A stretch of DNA of 64,000 nt from Caldilineaceae bacterium (GTDB lineage Bacteria; Chloroflexota; Anaerolineae; Caldilineales; Caldilineaceae): contig JACKBA010000002.1 of the NCBI GenBank assembly GCA_020634815.1, positions 328,563-392,562 on the forward strand, read 5' to 3'. A program made the position numbers and the translations under genes. Shown in pieces: positions 39,432 to 48,792 of this stretch. Position 1 is the stretch's first letter. Every line of letters begins with the position of its first letter. The notes under the pieces are model-generated. The model saw nothing but the letters and a program-made list of their open reading frames with translations. It made no database searches and was not told where the DNA came from.

Positions 39432-40493
39432 ATGAGTGACAATGCCCAGACCACCGTATTCTCGATTCACAGGTTACTGACCTTTGCCGCGCTGGCAACG
39501 GCGATCATTGTGCTTGCACAACTCAATCGCCTGACGTCATCTGGCACAGCAAGCCCCTCGGCCGTTGCCAATCTCGAAATCCCGGTGCACGTCGGTGTCG
39601 ACAGCCAAGGGGTTGCAGCCATACCGGTTCGTTTCGCCGCCGACGGCTTGCGCATCAGCGCCGCGCTGTTTTCCATCGACTATGACGAGCAGTGCCTGCT
39701 TTTCGACCCGGTTGACGCAAACCGCGATGGATTTCCGGACAATGTCTTGTTCAACCTTCCCAGCCAGTTCATCGTATCGGCATCCTTCAACGCGCTAGAT
39801 ACAGATGGTGAACTGCACATCATGATGGTTGACTATTCCCCGCCATATGCGTCTTTACCCGAGCAGACGTTGCTAACCGTTCGTCTTGCCGCGCGCTGTA
39901 CGCCTGCGAAAGGCGAAACAATTACGGCGCGAGTCGGATTTGGCAGCGCGCCCCGGCCGAGTCTGAGCACATCCACCGGCAGCGCGGCCAACTGCACCTT
40001 CACAGACGGATCTGTGCTGTTCGGCGCAGATCTGCCACTTCCCACCCTGGCGCCAACTGCAACGGCCACGCCGGCACCTACTGTAGCGCCGTCGGCGACA
40101 CCAACTATAGCGCCAACCGCCACCCCTGACCCCGGCACGATCCCGCCGACGCCCGGCACAATCCCGCCTACACCCAGTGCTAGTGACCCGGATGTGGACG
40201 GCATTCTGAGCGGGGAAGAAGGAACTGCCGACTGGGATGGTGACGGCATTCCCAACTACCTCGATGCCGACGACGACAACGACGGCATTCCGACCCTGCT
40301 CGAGGGCCGCGGCGATGTCGATGGCGGAGGCGTGCCCAACTTCCTCGATCTCGACTCCAATGGCAACGGTATCCCCGACCACACGGAGGCGGGCGACGAC
40401 CCATTGCATCCCGTCGATCGCGATGGCAATGGCGTGTACGATTTTCTGGACGTACCGGAGCAACTCTACCTTCCGTTGGTCACCCGCCAATGA
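39432..40493 (+). CDS. Exported cohesin-like protein with Thr/Pro linker and calcium-binding repeats
   Basis: 353 residues. An N-terminal signal/anchor helix (about 14-32) is followed by one cohesin-like domain (about 45-195) with FSIDYDEQC, an embedded DANRDGFPDN calcium loop and a closing LAARC. Then comes a TPTATP-type linker of about 45 residues and thrombospondin-type-3-like loops (DWDGDGIPNYLDADDDNDGIP, then DLDSNGNGIPD, DRDGNGVYDF). The chain ends LYLPLVTRQ. It is paralogous to the other short protein of the cluster, which lacks the calcium loops after the linker. Expected at the cell surface; function unknown. Confidence 0.83.
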   Translation: MSDNAQTTVFSIHRLLTFAALATAIIVLAQLNRLTSSGTASPSAVANLEIPVHVGVDSQGVAAIPVRFAADGLRISAALFSIDYDEQCLLFDPVDANRDGFPDNVLFNLPSQFIVSASFNALDTDGELHIMMVDYSPPYASLPEQTLLTVRLAARCTPAKGETITARVGFGSAPRPSLSTSTGSAANCTFTDGSVLFGADLPLPTLAPTATATPAPTVAPSATPTIAPTATPDPGTIPPTPGTIPPTPSASDPDVDGILSGEEGTADWDGDGIPNYLDADDDNDGIPTLLEGRGDVDGGGVPNFLDLDSNGNGIPDHTEAGDDPLHPVDRDGNGVYDFLDVPEQLYLPLVTRQ

Positions 40494-40813
40494 AACTTAC
40501 GCGTCACTGACGAAACTGCCTCGTTTTTACGAACAGGGTAAGATGCCTAAAGAACGACCCGGCCCCAAACGCTATGTCCCGAATTACTCAGGACATCTGT
40601 CATGTCCCTGAGAAACGGTGCTCTGCTACATTTGATGTACGTGGTGAAATCGACCCGATGGCATGAGCCCCTGAAGCTGCAGGCTTGACCGCATCCTAAT
40701 TCGCTCCGCCAATCGACCCCCGATCCCACCATTAGGACAACCTGGCAAGGACGCTTGCCGGACGTCCGCCGCTGAACCAATCCCATACCATTTTCTACTG
40801 TGAGGAAATCCCT
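40494..40813. other. 320-bp gap, possible insertion-sequence remnant
   Basis: No gene is supported. CTCAGGACAT-CTGTC-ATGTCCCTGAG (near 40588-40613) is an imperfect hairpin with a look of an IS481-type end, followed by GAAACGG. There is no transposase frame. The last bases carry the ribosome site of the next gene. Confidence 0.3.
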
Positions 40814-43800
40814 ATGTCTGACAGTTTCGCGCGCCCCCGTCACCCCTTTCTGCTGATTGCAACTGCGATCGGCATCCTACTTGTGTCTCTTGCATTCTTT
40901 GGCAGCGCCAGCGCCGCCGCCACGCTGATCGTCGACCCAAGCAACTGCGCCAGCGGCAGCGGCAACTACTGCTCCATTCAAGACGCCATTGACGCAGCCG
41001 CAGTCGGCGACACGATTCATGTATATCCTGGCTCGTACAGTGAAACGGCGACAAATCGTGCAACAATTCAGGCGGCCGGTTATCAGTTCGGCCTTTTCAT
41101 CGACAAAGACAATCTCACCATTCAAGGCGTGAAAGCAGATGGCAGTGCAGTAGCCAGTTATGCTGAAGCGGCTGCGACTGTGACCACCAACGCCACGAAT
41201 AGCTTTGGCTACAGTGGCATTTTTGTACAGTCTAGCAATGTAACCATTGCAGGGCTGCGGATTGGCGCCAATACACCGACCAACAACAAGACCATCGAGG
41301 TGATCGGCGACAACTTCACCGTGCGCAATTGCGATTTTGATGTCGCGCTTGATGTAGATGGCTACGGTGGTTCGGTTTATCTCAATGACTGGCGCTATGA
41401 CACAGTGACAGCGCAATCCTATGTGAAGCAGTACGCGATTGAGAACAACCGCTTTCAGCATGACATGAATATCACGATTGCCAGTGGCGTTGGCATGACC
41501 GGCGATGTTTCCACCCGACGCATCACTGGCAACACCTTTGAGTTTGATCCGGCTCACACGGCAACTGCAATCAGCTTCAGCGGCGCTGGCGGTGTGCCCT
41601 GGTACGTCTATCCTGTCGGCGGCGCCGTGATTGAAAACAACAGCTTTCAAGGCGGCACGCAGTACATCCGTGCGCGCGGCGACTACAAGGAAGCCGAGTT
41701 TGACTGGGCGCACTTCTGGCAGGCAAACACCTTCGATAAAGCGGTTGTCGCGTTGGTTGACTACCCGAGTTCGCCTTTCAGCGTCCGTACCTATTCATAC
41801 ACCACATCCGGCTACACATTCACCAATGTTCGCCGGATCGGTGCTGCCATCCAAGGCGCGATAGATAACGCTCAGCCCGGCGACACAATCAAAGTCGCGG
41901 CAGGCACGTACGTTGAGCAGCCGCTGATCACCAAGAACCTGACGCTGATCGGCGCAGGCAGCGGCACTGTGATCAAGGCGCCGGCGACGTTGGTCAGCCG
42001 GTTCACGACGACAGACTCATGGGGTAATGTCTTCGCTCAATACCCGGTGCTGACCGTCAGTGGGGCCAATGCCACCGTGCGCGGCCTGGTCATCGACGGT
42101 GACGGACGCGGCAACAGTGCGTACAAATTCAATGGCATCGCCTATTACAACGCCGGCGGCGCCATCATCAGCACCGAGATAAAAGGCGTGCGCAATAATC
42201 CGTTCGATGGCGCACAGAGTGGCGTGGCTATCTATGCCTATCTGGTAGATGGCAGCACGCGCAACCTCGCCATCCGCAACAACTATATCCACGATTTCCA
42301 GAAGAACGGCATGGCGGTCAATTCAGGTGGATCGTCAGTCCTGACCACCCAGATCGTCGGCAACCACGTCGTTGGTGGCGGACCAACTGGTGTAACTGCC
42401 CAGAACGGCATCCAGGTTTACCGCGCCTCCGGCACGCTGGATGGCTACATCGACAGCAACACGGTCTCTGGCATTGCCTACACCGGCGCAAGCTGGGTTG
42501 CAAGCACAATCCTGAATTTCTACGCCGATGTTGACGTAACCAATAATGTGCTATTGGGCGGGCATGTTGGCGTCTACAACATTGATGCCCAAGGCGCAAT
42601 CGCCAATAATAAAGTTGAGGTGATCAAAGCAGGCGGTTATGGCTGGGGCATCATCGCCAGCGACCCGCCGCAAGCCGTGCCTTCGCCGTATGAGGTGCCA
42701 ATGGCGGAAGCGGCAGCCGGCGCTGCCAGTACCGACAATTTGGTCACTACAGCCTCTGCTACAGAACTGGCAGTCAATGTCTCCGGCAACATCGTGACGT
42801 TTGCCGACCCCGACAACTCTTCGACGTTCGGCATTGAAGCCGACGCCGGCTATGGTCAGCGCAATCTTCGCATCACGGCCAATCGCAACGCAGTTTCCGG
42901 CTTTGAAGTCGGGCTGGAATTCTATCAGTGCGGCAGTTCATGCACTTCGGCCGTCTTTACGGGCGTCACGGCCAACTACAACAATGTTGCCGGCAACACC
43001 ATCGGGATGCGCTCGAACGCCAGCTACCTCACCGCCGATGGCACGAACAACTGGTGGGGTGCTCCCAGTGGCCCGTCCGGTGCAGGGTCAGGCAGCGGGG
43101 CACAAGTCACGCAGTACATCAACTTCACCCCGTGGCTGGGCGCTGCGCCGAACGTCGCCGTCCTCTCCGTCCCCGCCACACCCATCCTCCTGCAGCGCAC
43201 CGACCCCAAGGTCATCAACGTGCCGATCATCCTGGCGCCAGAGGCCGGCGACCAGATCGCCTCGGTCGCCTTCTCGGTGGACTACGACCAGAGTTGTCTG
43301 AGCACGAGCGCAGCCAAGGTGACCGGTCTGCCTGCCGGTTTCCAGACCGGCGTCGCCTTCGATGCCGCCGATACCGACGGCGAAATCGACGTTGCAATCT
43401 GGAGCGAGGTGTCAAACCCGCTGGTCTTGAGTGCAGGCACGCTGCTCTCGATCGAATTCGCCGTGACAGACAGTCCAGCCTGTTGGGGCACCGACCACAC
43501 CGTCGATGTGCTCTTCTCGAACCAGCCGGCGCCCTCTTTCGGTGACCCGGGCGGGCAGACGCTCTTCCGCACCGCCGTCGGCGCCAGCATCCCGCTGGAC
43601 TTCAACTCATTCCCAACGGACTTCGCTCTCTCCGCTACAAGCGTGGCCGAGAACGTGCCGGCAGATACTGTCGTGGGGACGTTCAGCAACAATGATCCCG
43701 ATGTCGACACCTTTGTCTACACGCTGGTGAGCGGTGCCGGCGCCGATGACAACGCTTCCTTCACCATCGTTGCCAACCAACTGAAGATCAATGCATCGCC

Positions 43801-45352
43801 TGACTTCGAGGCGAAGTCCTCGTACAGCATCCTGGTGCAGCTCAACGACGGCAAGGGCGGCGTGGTCACCAAGCAGTTCACGATCACGATCACCAACGTC
43901 AACGATACGCCGACTGACATCACGCTCTCGAACGACAAGGTCTTTGAGGCGGCGCCGGCCAACACCGTGATCGGCACATTCTCTACCGTCGACCAGGACA
44001 GCGGCGACACCTTCACCTACGCGCTGGTCAGTGGTACGGGCGACACCGACAACGGCGCCTTCACCATTACCGGCAGTCAGTTGTCGATCAATGCCTCGCC
44101 CGACTTCGCCACGCAGTCCAGCTACTCGATCCGCGTGCGCAGCACCGATGCCGGCGGTCTCTCCTTCGAGAAGGAATTCACCATCCATGTCATCGACCGC
44201 TCCGAGCTGAGCCTGCCCGTCGAGACCGAAATGGTGTGGGTGGCCTACAGCGGCAATCTGCAAGTGCCGGTGCACTTTGCGGCCCAGGGCAACGCCGTGC
44301 GCAGCGCCAGCTTCTCCATCGACTACGCCGAAGCCTGCCTGACCTTCACCGGGCTGAGCGGCTTCCAGAGCGGCTGGAGTGGTTCGGCCGGAACGCCGAC
44401 CACCAGCGGCATTGTCGGTATTGCTCTCAACGGCTCGACTGACCTGGCGAGCGGCACGGCGGTGGTGCTCAACTTCAGCGCAAACGACGCCTGCACCTCG
44501 GGCACGGTCTCGCCCATCACATTGACTGGCGCCACCAGCCTAGCAGACGTCAGCAATATTCCACTACCGGCGCTGACACTCGACGGCGCTGTGCACATCG
44601 TGGCCAATGACGCACGCGGCGACTGCAATAGCGACGACATCGTCAACGCCGCCGACTTCGTGGCCGAGGTACTCGAATCCTTCGACACGAATTCAGTCCC
44701 GGCTTCGTTCCCTGACAACCATTGGCTCTATGTCCACACGGGAACCTTCAACGGTAGCGCCATTGGCTGTGACGCCAATGCCTCCACACAGGTCGACGTG
44801 GCCGACATTCTCTGCACGGTGCTCGTCGTCTTTGGCGACAACTCGTGCACGCTGCCGGCGGTGACGACCGCCGCCGGTCAGCCGGCCGTCCTGTCGCTGC
44901 CGGCCGCGCAGGCCGCGCCTGCCGGCGCGACGGTGGAAATCCCTGTGAGTCTGCGGCGCAATGACGCTGCGGTCGCCGGCGCTGCCTTCCGCATCGGCAT
45001 CGACCCGCGAGCAGCGCTTCTCGACACGGCCGACGCCGACAACGACGGTATCCCCGACGGCATCCGCTTCAACGTGCCGGCGGATCTGATGCGCTCGGTG
45101 CAGGTGAGCGAAGACGGCGCCACGATCGACATCGCCATCGCCGATCTGAGCCTCCCGCTCTTCGAACTGCCCGACGACGTACTCGTCACGGTCGACCTGC
45201 AGGTGACGGCAGCGGGGGCTGGCCAGCCCGTAGTCGTCAGCCTGACGAATGCTTCGCTCGGCAGCACCGGCGGTGTCAACGTGCCGGTAGAGATCGAGGT
45301 AGCTGGCCAGGAGGCCGGCAACCAGATCTTCCTGCCGGTCATGCGCCGGTAA
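40814..45352 (+). CDS. Giant exported protein: right-handed beta-helix plus cohesin/cadherin/dockerin-like domains
   Basis: 1512 residues; GAGGAAA precedes the ATG. A signal peptide ends near SASAA. Residues about 36-770 are two successive pectin-lyase-like beta-helix regions, each opened by SIQDAIDAAAVGDTIHVYPG or AIQGAIDNAQPGDTIKVAAG and ending at NNWWGAPSGPSG. The remainder mirrors the long protein upstream in order: cohesin-like (FSVDYDQSC ... DSPAC), two cadherin-like repeats (VNDTPTDITLSNDKV between them), cohesin-like (FSIDYAEAC ... NDAC), dockerin-like loops GDCNSDDIVNAADF and GCDANASTQVDVADI, and a cysteine-free cohesin-like domain. It ends QIFLPVMRR. The beta-helix suggests carbohydrate binding or cleavage, but catalytic residues are not identifiable. 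Confidence 0.87.
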   Translation: MSDSFARPRHPFLLIATAIGILLVSLAFFGSASAAATLIVDPSNCASGSGNYCSIQDAIDAAAVGDTIHVYPGSYSETATNRATIQAAGYQFGLFIDKDNLTIQGVKADGSAVASYAEAAATVTTNATNSFGYSGIFVQSSNVTIAGLRIGANTPTNNKTIEVIGDNFTVRNCDFDVALDVDGYGGSVYLNDWRYDTVTAQSYVKQYAIENNRFQHDMNITIASGVGMTGDVSTRRITGNTFEFDPAHTATAISFSGAGGVPWYVYPVGGAVIENNSFQGGTQYIRARGDYKEAEFDWAHFWQANTFDKAVVALVDYPSSPFSVRTYSYTTSGYTFTNVRRIGAAIQGAIDNAQPGDTIKVAAGTYVEQPLITKNLTLIGAGSGTVIKAPATLVSRFTTTDSWGNVFAQYPVLTVSGANATVRGLVIDGDGRGNSAYKFNGIAYYNAGGAIISTEIKGVRNNPFDGAQSGVAIYAYLVDGSTRNLAIRNNYIHDFQKNGMAVNSGGSSVLTTQIVGNHVVGGGPTGVTAQNGIQVYRASGTLDGYIDSNTVSGIAYTGASWVASTILNFYADVDVTNNVLLGGHVGVYNIDAQGAIANNKVEVIKAGGYGWGIIASDPPQAVPSPYEVPMAEAAAGAASTDNLVTTASATELAVNVSGNIVTFADPDNSSTFGIEADAGYGQRNLRITANRNAVSGFEVGLEFYQCGSSCTSAVFTGVTANYNNVAGNTIGMRSNASYLTADGTNNWWGAPSGPSGAGSGSGAQVTQYINFTPWLGAAPNVAVLSVPATPILLQRTDPKVINVPIILAPEAGDQIASVAFSVDYDQSCLSTSAAKVTGLPAGFQTGVAFDAADTDGEIDVAIWSEVSNPLVLSAGTLLSIEFAVTDSPACWGTDHTVDVLFSNQPAPSFGDPGGQTLFRTAVGASIPLDFNSFPTDFALSATSVAENVPADTVVGTFSNNDPDVDTFVYTLVSGAGADDNASFTIVANQLKINASPDFEAKSSYSILVQLNDGKGGVVTKQFTITITNVNDTPTDITLSNDKVFEAAPANTVIGTFSTVDQDSGDTFTYALVSGTGDTDNGAFTITGSQLSINASPDFATQSSYSIRVRSTDAGGLSFEKEFTIHVIDRSELSLPVETEMVWVAYSGNLQVPVHFAAQGNAVRSASFSIDYAEACLTFTGLSGFQSGWSGSAGTPTTSGIVGIALNGSTDLASGTAVVLNFSANDACTSGTVSPITLTGATSLADVSNIPLPALTLDGAVHIVANDARGDCNSDDIVNAADFVAEVLESFDTNSVPASFPDNHWLYVHTGTFNGSAIGCDANASTQVDVADILCTVLVVFGDNSCTLPAVTTAAGQPAVLSLPAAQAAPAGATVEIPVSLRRNDAAVAGAAFRIGIDPRAALLDTADADNDGIPDGIRFNVPADLMRSVQVSEDGATIDIAIADLSLPLFELPDDVLVTVDLQVTAAGAGQPVVVSLTNASLGSTGGVNVPVEIEVAGQEAGNQIFLPVMRR

Positions 45353-45368
45353 TCTTTGTATAAGCTGT

Positions 45369-45404
45369 CGCCGGCGCCGATCGGTGCACTGATCGGCGCC
45401 GGCG
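45369..45404 (+). terminator. 14-bp perfect hairpin after the giant surface-protein gene
   Basis: CGCCGGCGCCGATC pairs with GATCGGCGCCGGCG around an eight-base loop, 17 bases past the stop. There is no T tract, so either a factor-assisted terminator or an mRNA-stabilising stem. Confidence 0.55.
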
Positions 45405-45478
45405 CCCATTCGCTCAAGCCAGCCCTTCCCGGGTGTATTCCTGCCTCGCCGCCGTTCTGCTCGGGTACTACAGCAGAA

Positions 45479-46369
45479 ATGTCTATGTCGATCTTTTGGC
45501 GGCATGTCTTGCTACGAACAATCATAGCGGTTGCCGGTATGTCGGCGATTGTGCTGGTCGCAGTCGTCCACACCGGGATCGCGCTACAAGCTCAGAGCGC
45601 GGCCAGGTTGACGCTGCCGCCGACTGCCGCCGTCGTCGCCGGTACGGTCGAACTCCCGGTGACCCTCGAAAGCGCCGGCCATCCTATCTCCGGGGTGCTC
45701 TTCTCGATCGACTATGACCAGAGCTGCCTGGCGTTTCAGGGGGATGACGCCGATGAGGATGGGCTGCCCGACGGCTTTCGTTCGCTGGCGCCGCCCCAGT
45801 TCAGCGTATCCGCCGCTCTCGATACGGCGGACAGCGACGGCGAGATCGATGTCATCATCCTCGATTTCAGCCTGCCTTTCGCTCAATTGTCCGATGGCCC
45901 GTTGGCAATCTTGCGCTTCACCGCCACGTGCGTGCCGGATTATGCCGGCATTGTGCGGGTGCCGGTCGCGTTCTCCTCCAGCCCGCCGGCCAGCTTCAGC
46001 AACCCGTTCGGCCGAAATGTGGACGGCGCTGTCACAGGCAGCATCGTCGAGATCGTTGACAGTGCTGCACCGCCGACACCCACGCCGACGGCCACGATGA
46101 CCCCAACAGCCAGCCCGACACCAACCGCCACCGTTACACCAACGGCGCTGTCGCCCGATGCACCTACCAGCACGCCCACGCAGCCGGCGCCCACGGCCAC
46201 GCCCACGCCGTTTGGCGGCCAGGTCAAGCCGCCGATTCCGCCGACGCCGACACCGACGGCCACCGCCACCGCCTCGCCTGCTGCGACGGCAACCGCTGCC
46301 CCTCCCGAGGAGACACCCTTTGGCCAGAGCGGCGAGAGTCTTTTCTTGCCAGCAATACAGAAGCAATGA
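45479..46369 (+). CDS. Exported cohesin-like protein with Thr/Pro-rich stalk
   Basis: 296 residues from MSMSIFW; a longer frame would start inside the hairpin region. An N-terminal membrane/signal helix (about 8-35) is followed by one cohesin-like domain with FSIDYDQSC, a DADEDGLPDG calcium loop, TADSDGEIDVIILDFSLPFAQL and a closing FTATC. The remaining 100 residues are a PTPTAT-type low-complexity stalk ending SLFLPAIQKQ. It is the second short paralogue and stands to the giant gene as the earlier short gene stands to the first long one. Probably a cell-surface display module on a stalk. Confidence 0.82.
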   Translation: MSMSIFWRHVLLRTIIAVAGMSAIVLVAVVHTGIALQAQSAARLTLPPTAAVVAGTVELPVTLESAGHPISGVLFSIDYDQSCLAFQGDDADEDGLPDGFRSLAPPQFSVSAALDTADSDGEIDVIILDFSLPFAQLSDGPLAILRFTATCVPDYAGIVRVPVAFSSSPPASFSNPFGRNVDGAVTGSIVEIVDSAAPPTPTPTATMTPTASPTPTATVTPTALSPDAPTSTPTQPAPTATPTPFGGQVKPPIPPTPTPTATATASPAATATAAPPEETPFGQSGESLFLPAIQKQ

Positions 46370-46409
46370 GTTGCCTGAGCGCTGACCGCTGCGATCTGCT
46401 TCGCGAGAG

Positions 46410-46438
46410 TTGACGCACGGTGTCCGGCATGTCACAAT
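46410..46438 (+). promoter_or_regulatory. Putative promoter of queG
   Basis: TTGACG (46410-46415), a 17-base spacer and CACAAT (46433-46438), followed by a small stem TGCTCGC/GCGAGCA directly before the AAGGAG ribosome site. Confidence 0.4.
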
Positions 46439-46474
46439 CGGCCTGCTCGCGGCCGGCGAGCAAGGAGAGCACCC

Positions 46475-47746
46475 GTGACTGCAACCGCTCTGCAAGCCAG
46501 CGTGCGCGCCGACAGCCGGCGTCTAGGCTTTGACTTCTGCGCATTTGTCCCGGTGGGCGAAGCATCGCACGCCGATTTCTTCGACGCGTGGATCGCGGAC
46601 GGCCGCGCCGGTGAAATGGCCTATCTAGAGCGCAACCGGGAGAAGCGCCGCTTTCCGACATTACTGGCCGAGCCGGGCGCGCCGCCGTTTCAGACGATGA
46701 TCGTGCTCGGCGTCGACTATCACCACTTCGACCTTCCCGCCGCGCTGCGCGATGACCCGAGCCGCGGCATTGTCGCATCCTATGCCTGGGGCGACGACTA
46801 CCACGAGATCATCCGCCCGCTGCTCTACGAACTGGACGCAGCGATCCGCCGGCAGAGCGGGCGCACGACGCTGGGCAAGTGCCTGGTCGATACCGGGCCG
46901 GTGCTCGAGCGCGACTGGGCGGCCGCGGCAGGCATGGGCTTCACCGGCAAAAACTGCTGCACGATCCGGCCACGAGCCGGAAGCTGGCTGTTGCTCGCCG
47001 TCATTCTCGTCCCGGAAAGACTGGCGGCGGAAATGGGGCGACAAGGGGAGGGGGAGACAAGGAGAGGGGGAGACAAGAAGCCAGCCAATCTCAAATCTCA
47101 AATCTCAAATCTCTCAATCCCTCAATCTCCCTCCCCCACCTGCGGCCGCTGCACGCGCTGCCTGGCCGCCTGCCCGACCGACGCCTTCGTCGGCCCCTAT
47201 GATCTCGACCCGCGGCGCTGCATTTCCTACTGGACGATCGAGTCGCGCAGCATCGTCCCGCGCGCATTACGGCCGCACTTCGGCAACCGCATCTTCGGCT
47301 GCGACATCTGCCAGGAGGTCTGCCCCTACAACCGCCGGCTCCCCGAACGCACGCCGCTCCTGGCCGGGTTACATGCCCGCCATGATCGAATCGCCGCGCC
47401 GCTGCTGGACGGCTTCCGGCCAGAAACGCCCTACTGGCTCGACCAGACGGCCTTCAGCGAGCACTTTGCGCGATCGCCCATCAAGCGGGCTCGGCGCGCC
47501 GGCATGCTGCGCAATGTCTGCATCGCGCTGGGCAACTGGGCCTCACCCCGGGCGATCCACGCCCTGCAGCACGCGCTGGCAGACCAGGACCCGCCGCCGC
47601 GCGCTCACGCGGCCTGGGCGTTGGGGCGCGTGCAGGCTACGGCGCGCACCGAACAGATTCCGGCCGTGCTGGCACGCGCGCTGGATGTCGAAACAGACGC
47701 ACGCGTGACCGACGAGATCCGGTCGGCCCTGCGCGGCGATGAGTGA
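46475..47746 (+). CDS. queG: Epoxyqueuosine reductase QueG with repeat-derived internal insert
   Basis: 423 residues from a GTG start, seven bases after AAGGAG. It performs the last step of queuosine synthesis in tRNA, using cobalamin and two [4Fe-4S] clusters. Visible are the N-terminal domain with the catalytic-aspartate segment CLVDTGPVLERDWA and GFTGKNCCTI, cluster ligands C223, C226, C229 and C233 in CGRCTRCLAACPT, the second set in FGCDICQEVCPYN, and C-terminal HEAT-like repeats (RNVCIALGNWASP). Between ERLAAEM and the first cluster, residues about 188-221 are low-complexity (Gly/Arg/Glu, then LKSQISNLSIPQSPSP). The DNA for that stretch is GGGGGAGACAAG words followed by AAATCTC words, exactly like the intergenic repeats. 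The frame is kept and all ligands are intact, so it is probably functional. Confidence 0.95.
   Translation: MTATALQASVRADSRRLGFDFCAFVPVGEASHADFFDAWIADGRAGEMAYLERNREKRRFPTLLAEPGAPPFQTMIVLGVDYHHFDLPAALRDDPSRGIVASYAWGDDYHEIIRPLLYELDAAIRRQSGRTTLGKCLVDTGPVLERDWAAAAGMGFTGKNCCTIRPRAGSWLLLAVILVPERLAAEMGRQGEGETRRGGDKKPANLKSQISNLSIPQSPSPTCGRCTRCLAACPTDAFVGPYDLDPRRCISYWTIESRSIVPRALRPHFGNRIFGCDICQEVCPYNRRLPERTPLLAGLHARHDRIAAPLLDGFRPETPYWLDQTAFSEHFARSPIKRARRAGMLRNVCIALGNWASPRAIHALQHALADQDPPPRAHAAWALGRVQATARTEQIPAVLARALDVETDARVTDEIRSALRGDE
47036..47137. repeat. Inverted-repeat element inside the queG coding sequence
   Basis: Two AGGGGGAGACAAGG-type words on the left, four CAAATCTC words in the middle and CTCCCTCCCCC on the right. 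The same AATCTC words form intergenic inverted repeats at 11318-11415, 12940-13052 and 30270-30320. Confidence 0.8.
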
Positions 47747-47932
47747 CCGGCCCCAACGAAAGGGCGCGCCGATCAGTATGCAGGCAGAGTTGTCCCTGGA
47801 AACTTCTTGCAGGAAAATACGTACTGAATGATGACAGCGAATCCCGATCTGTGCAGGCCGCATCGTGAACCGTTTCGAGGCATTGCGGCACAACGCACAG
47901 CGACATAATTCCGACGGAAGAGGAGATTGACC

Positions 47933-48745
47933 ATGGATTTCGTCAAAGCGTTGACCTTTATGACCGAAGACCCCAAATGGAAGGAAAAGCTGGCGATCGG
48001 AACGGGCATGGCCCTGCTTGCCCCGCTGATTATTCCGGCCGTCATCCTCATGGGTTATTGCGTGCGCCTGCTGCAGAATATGCGCGAGGGCGAGCAGTTC
48101 CCGCTGCCGGAATGGGATGAGTGGAGCGGTGATCTTGTGCGCGGATTCAAGCTCTTTGTGGTGACCGTCGTCTGGTTGCTGCCCGTCTTCCTGGTGATGT
48201 TGCCGGCCATCGTGGGCGGCGTCATGACCGACTCGGACAGCGGCTTCCTCGAGACACTGGGCATCATCATCCTGGTCGGGACCATGTGCCTGACGTTCAT
48301 CTATGCGATTTTCGTGACGCTGATGACACCCGGCTTCACCATCTGGTTTGCCCGCGACGAGGAGATCCGCAGCGGCTTGCAGATGACCGAGATCTTCGAG
48401 TGGACGCGGCACCATGTGAGCGAGGTGCTGCTCTTTACGATTGCCTACATCGTCGCCAGCTTCGTGATCTCGATGGTGGCGGGCACGGTCGGCATGCTGC
48501 TCTGCTTTGTCGGGTTGATCGTGACGGTGCCCCTGGGCACGCTGGCCGTCTACCTGTACCAGTACAACCTGCTCGGCCAGATCGCCTACCAGGATCGCAC
48601 GGGCGAACGCTACTACAAACCGGCGGTGCCGCTGCCTTCGCCATTCATTCCGCAGGAGGATGCACCGCCCGCACCGCCGGTGCCGCCCGCACCACCGGCG
48701 ACGGATGCCCCGGCCGAAGGCGACACGCAGCCGCCGCAAGCATAA
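47933..48745 (+). CDS. DUF4013 family membrane protein
   Basis: 270 residues with four to five long membrane segments and a proline/alanine-rich cytoplasmic tail (APPAPPVPPAPPATDAPAEG). The start region reads KALTFMTEDPKWKEKLAIG and the loop after the first helix MREGEQFPLPEWDEW, matching the DUF4013 pattern of NMREGxxxPLPEWDDW. AAGAGGAG seven bases before the ATG sets the start. Function unknown. It stands alone, ended by an intrinsic terminator. Confidence 0.88.
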   Translation: MDFVKALTFMTEDPKWKEKLAIGTGMALLAPLIIPAVILMGYCVRLLQNMREGEQFPLPEWDEWSGDLVRGFKLFVVTVVWLLPVFLVMLPAIVGGVMTDSDSGFLETLGIIILVGTMCLTFIYAIFVTLMTPGFTIWFARDEEIRSGLQMTEIFEWTRHHVSEVLLFTIAYIVASFVISMVAGTVGMLLCFVGLIVTVPLGTLAVYLYQYNLLGQIAYQDRTGERYYKPAVPLPSPFIPQEDAPPAPPVPPAPPATDAPAEGDTQPPQA

Positions 48746-48792
48746 CGGACAGATGGCGCGCATCGTATGCCGCCAGGAATACGGGTCAGGAA

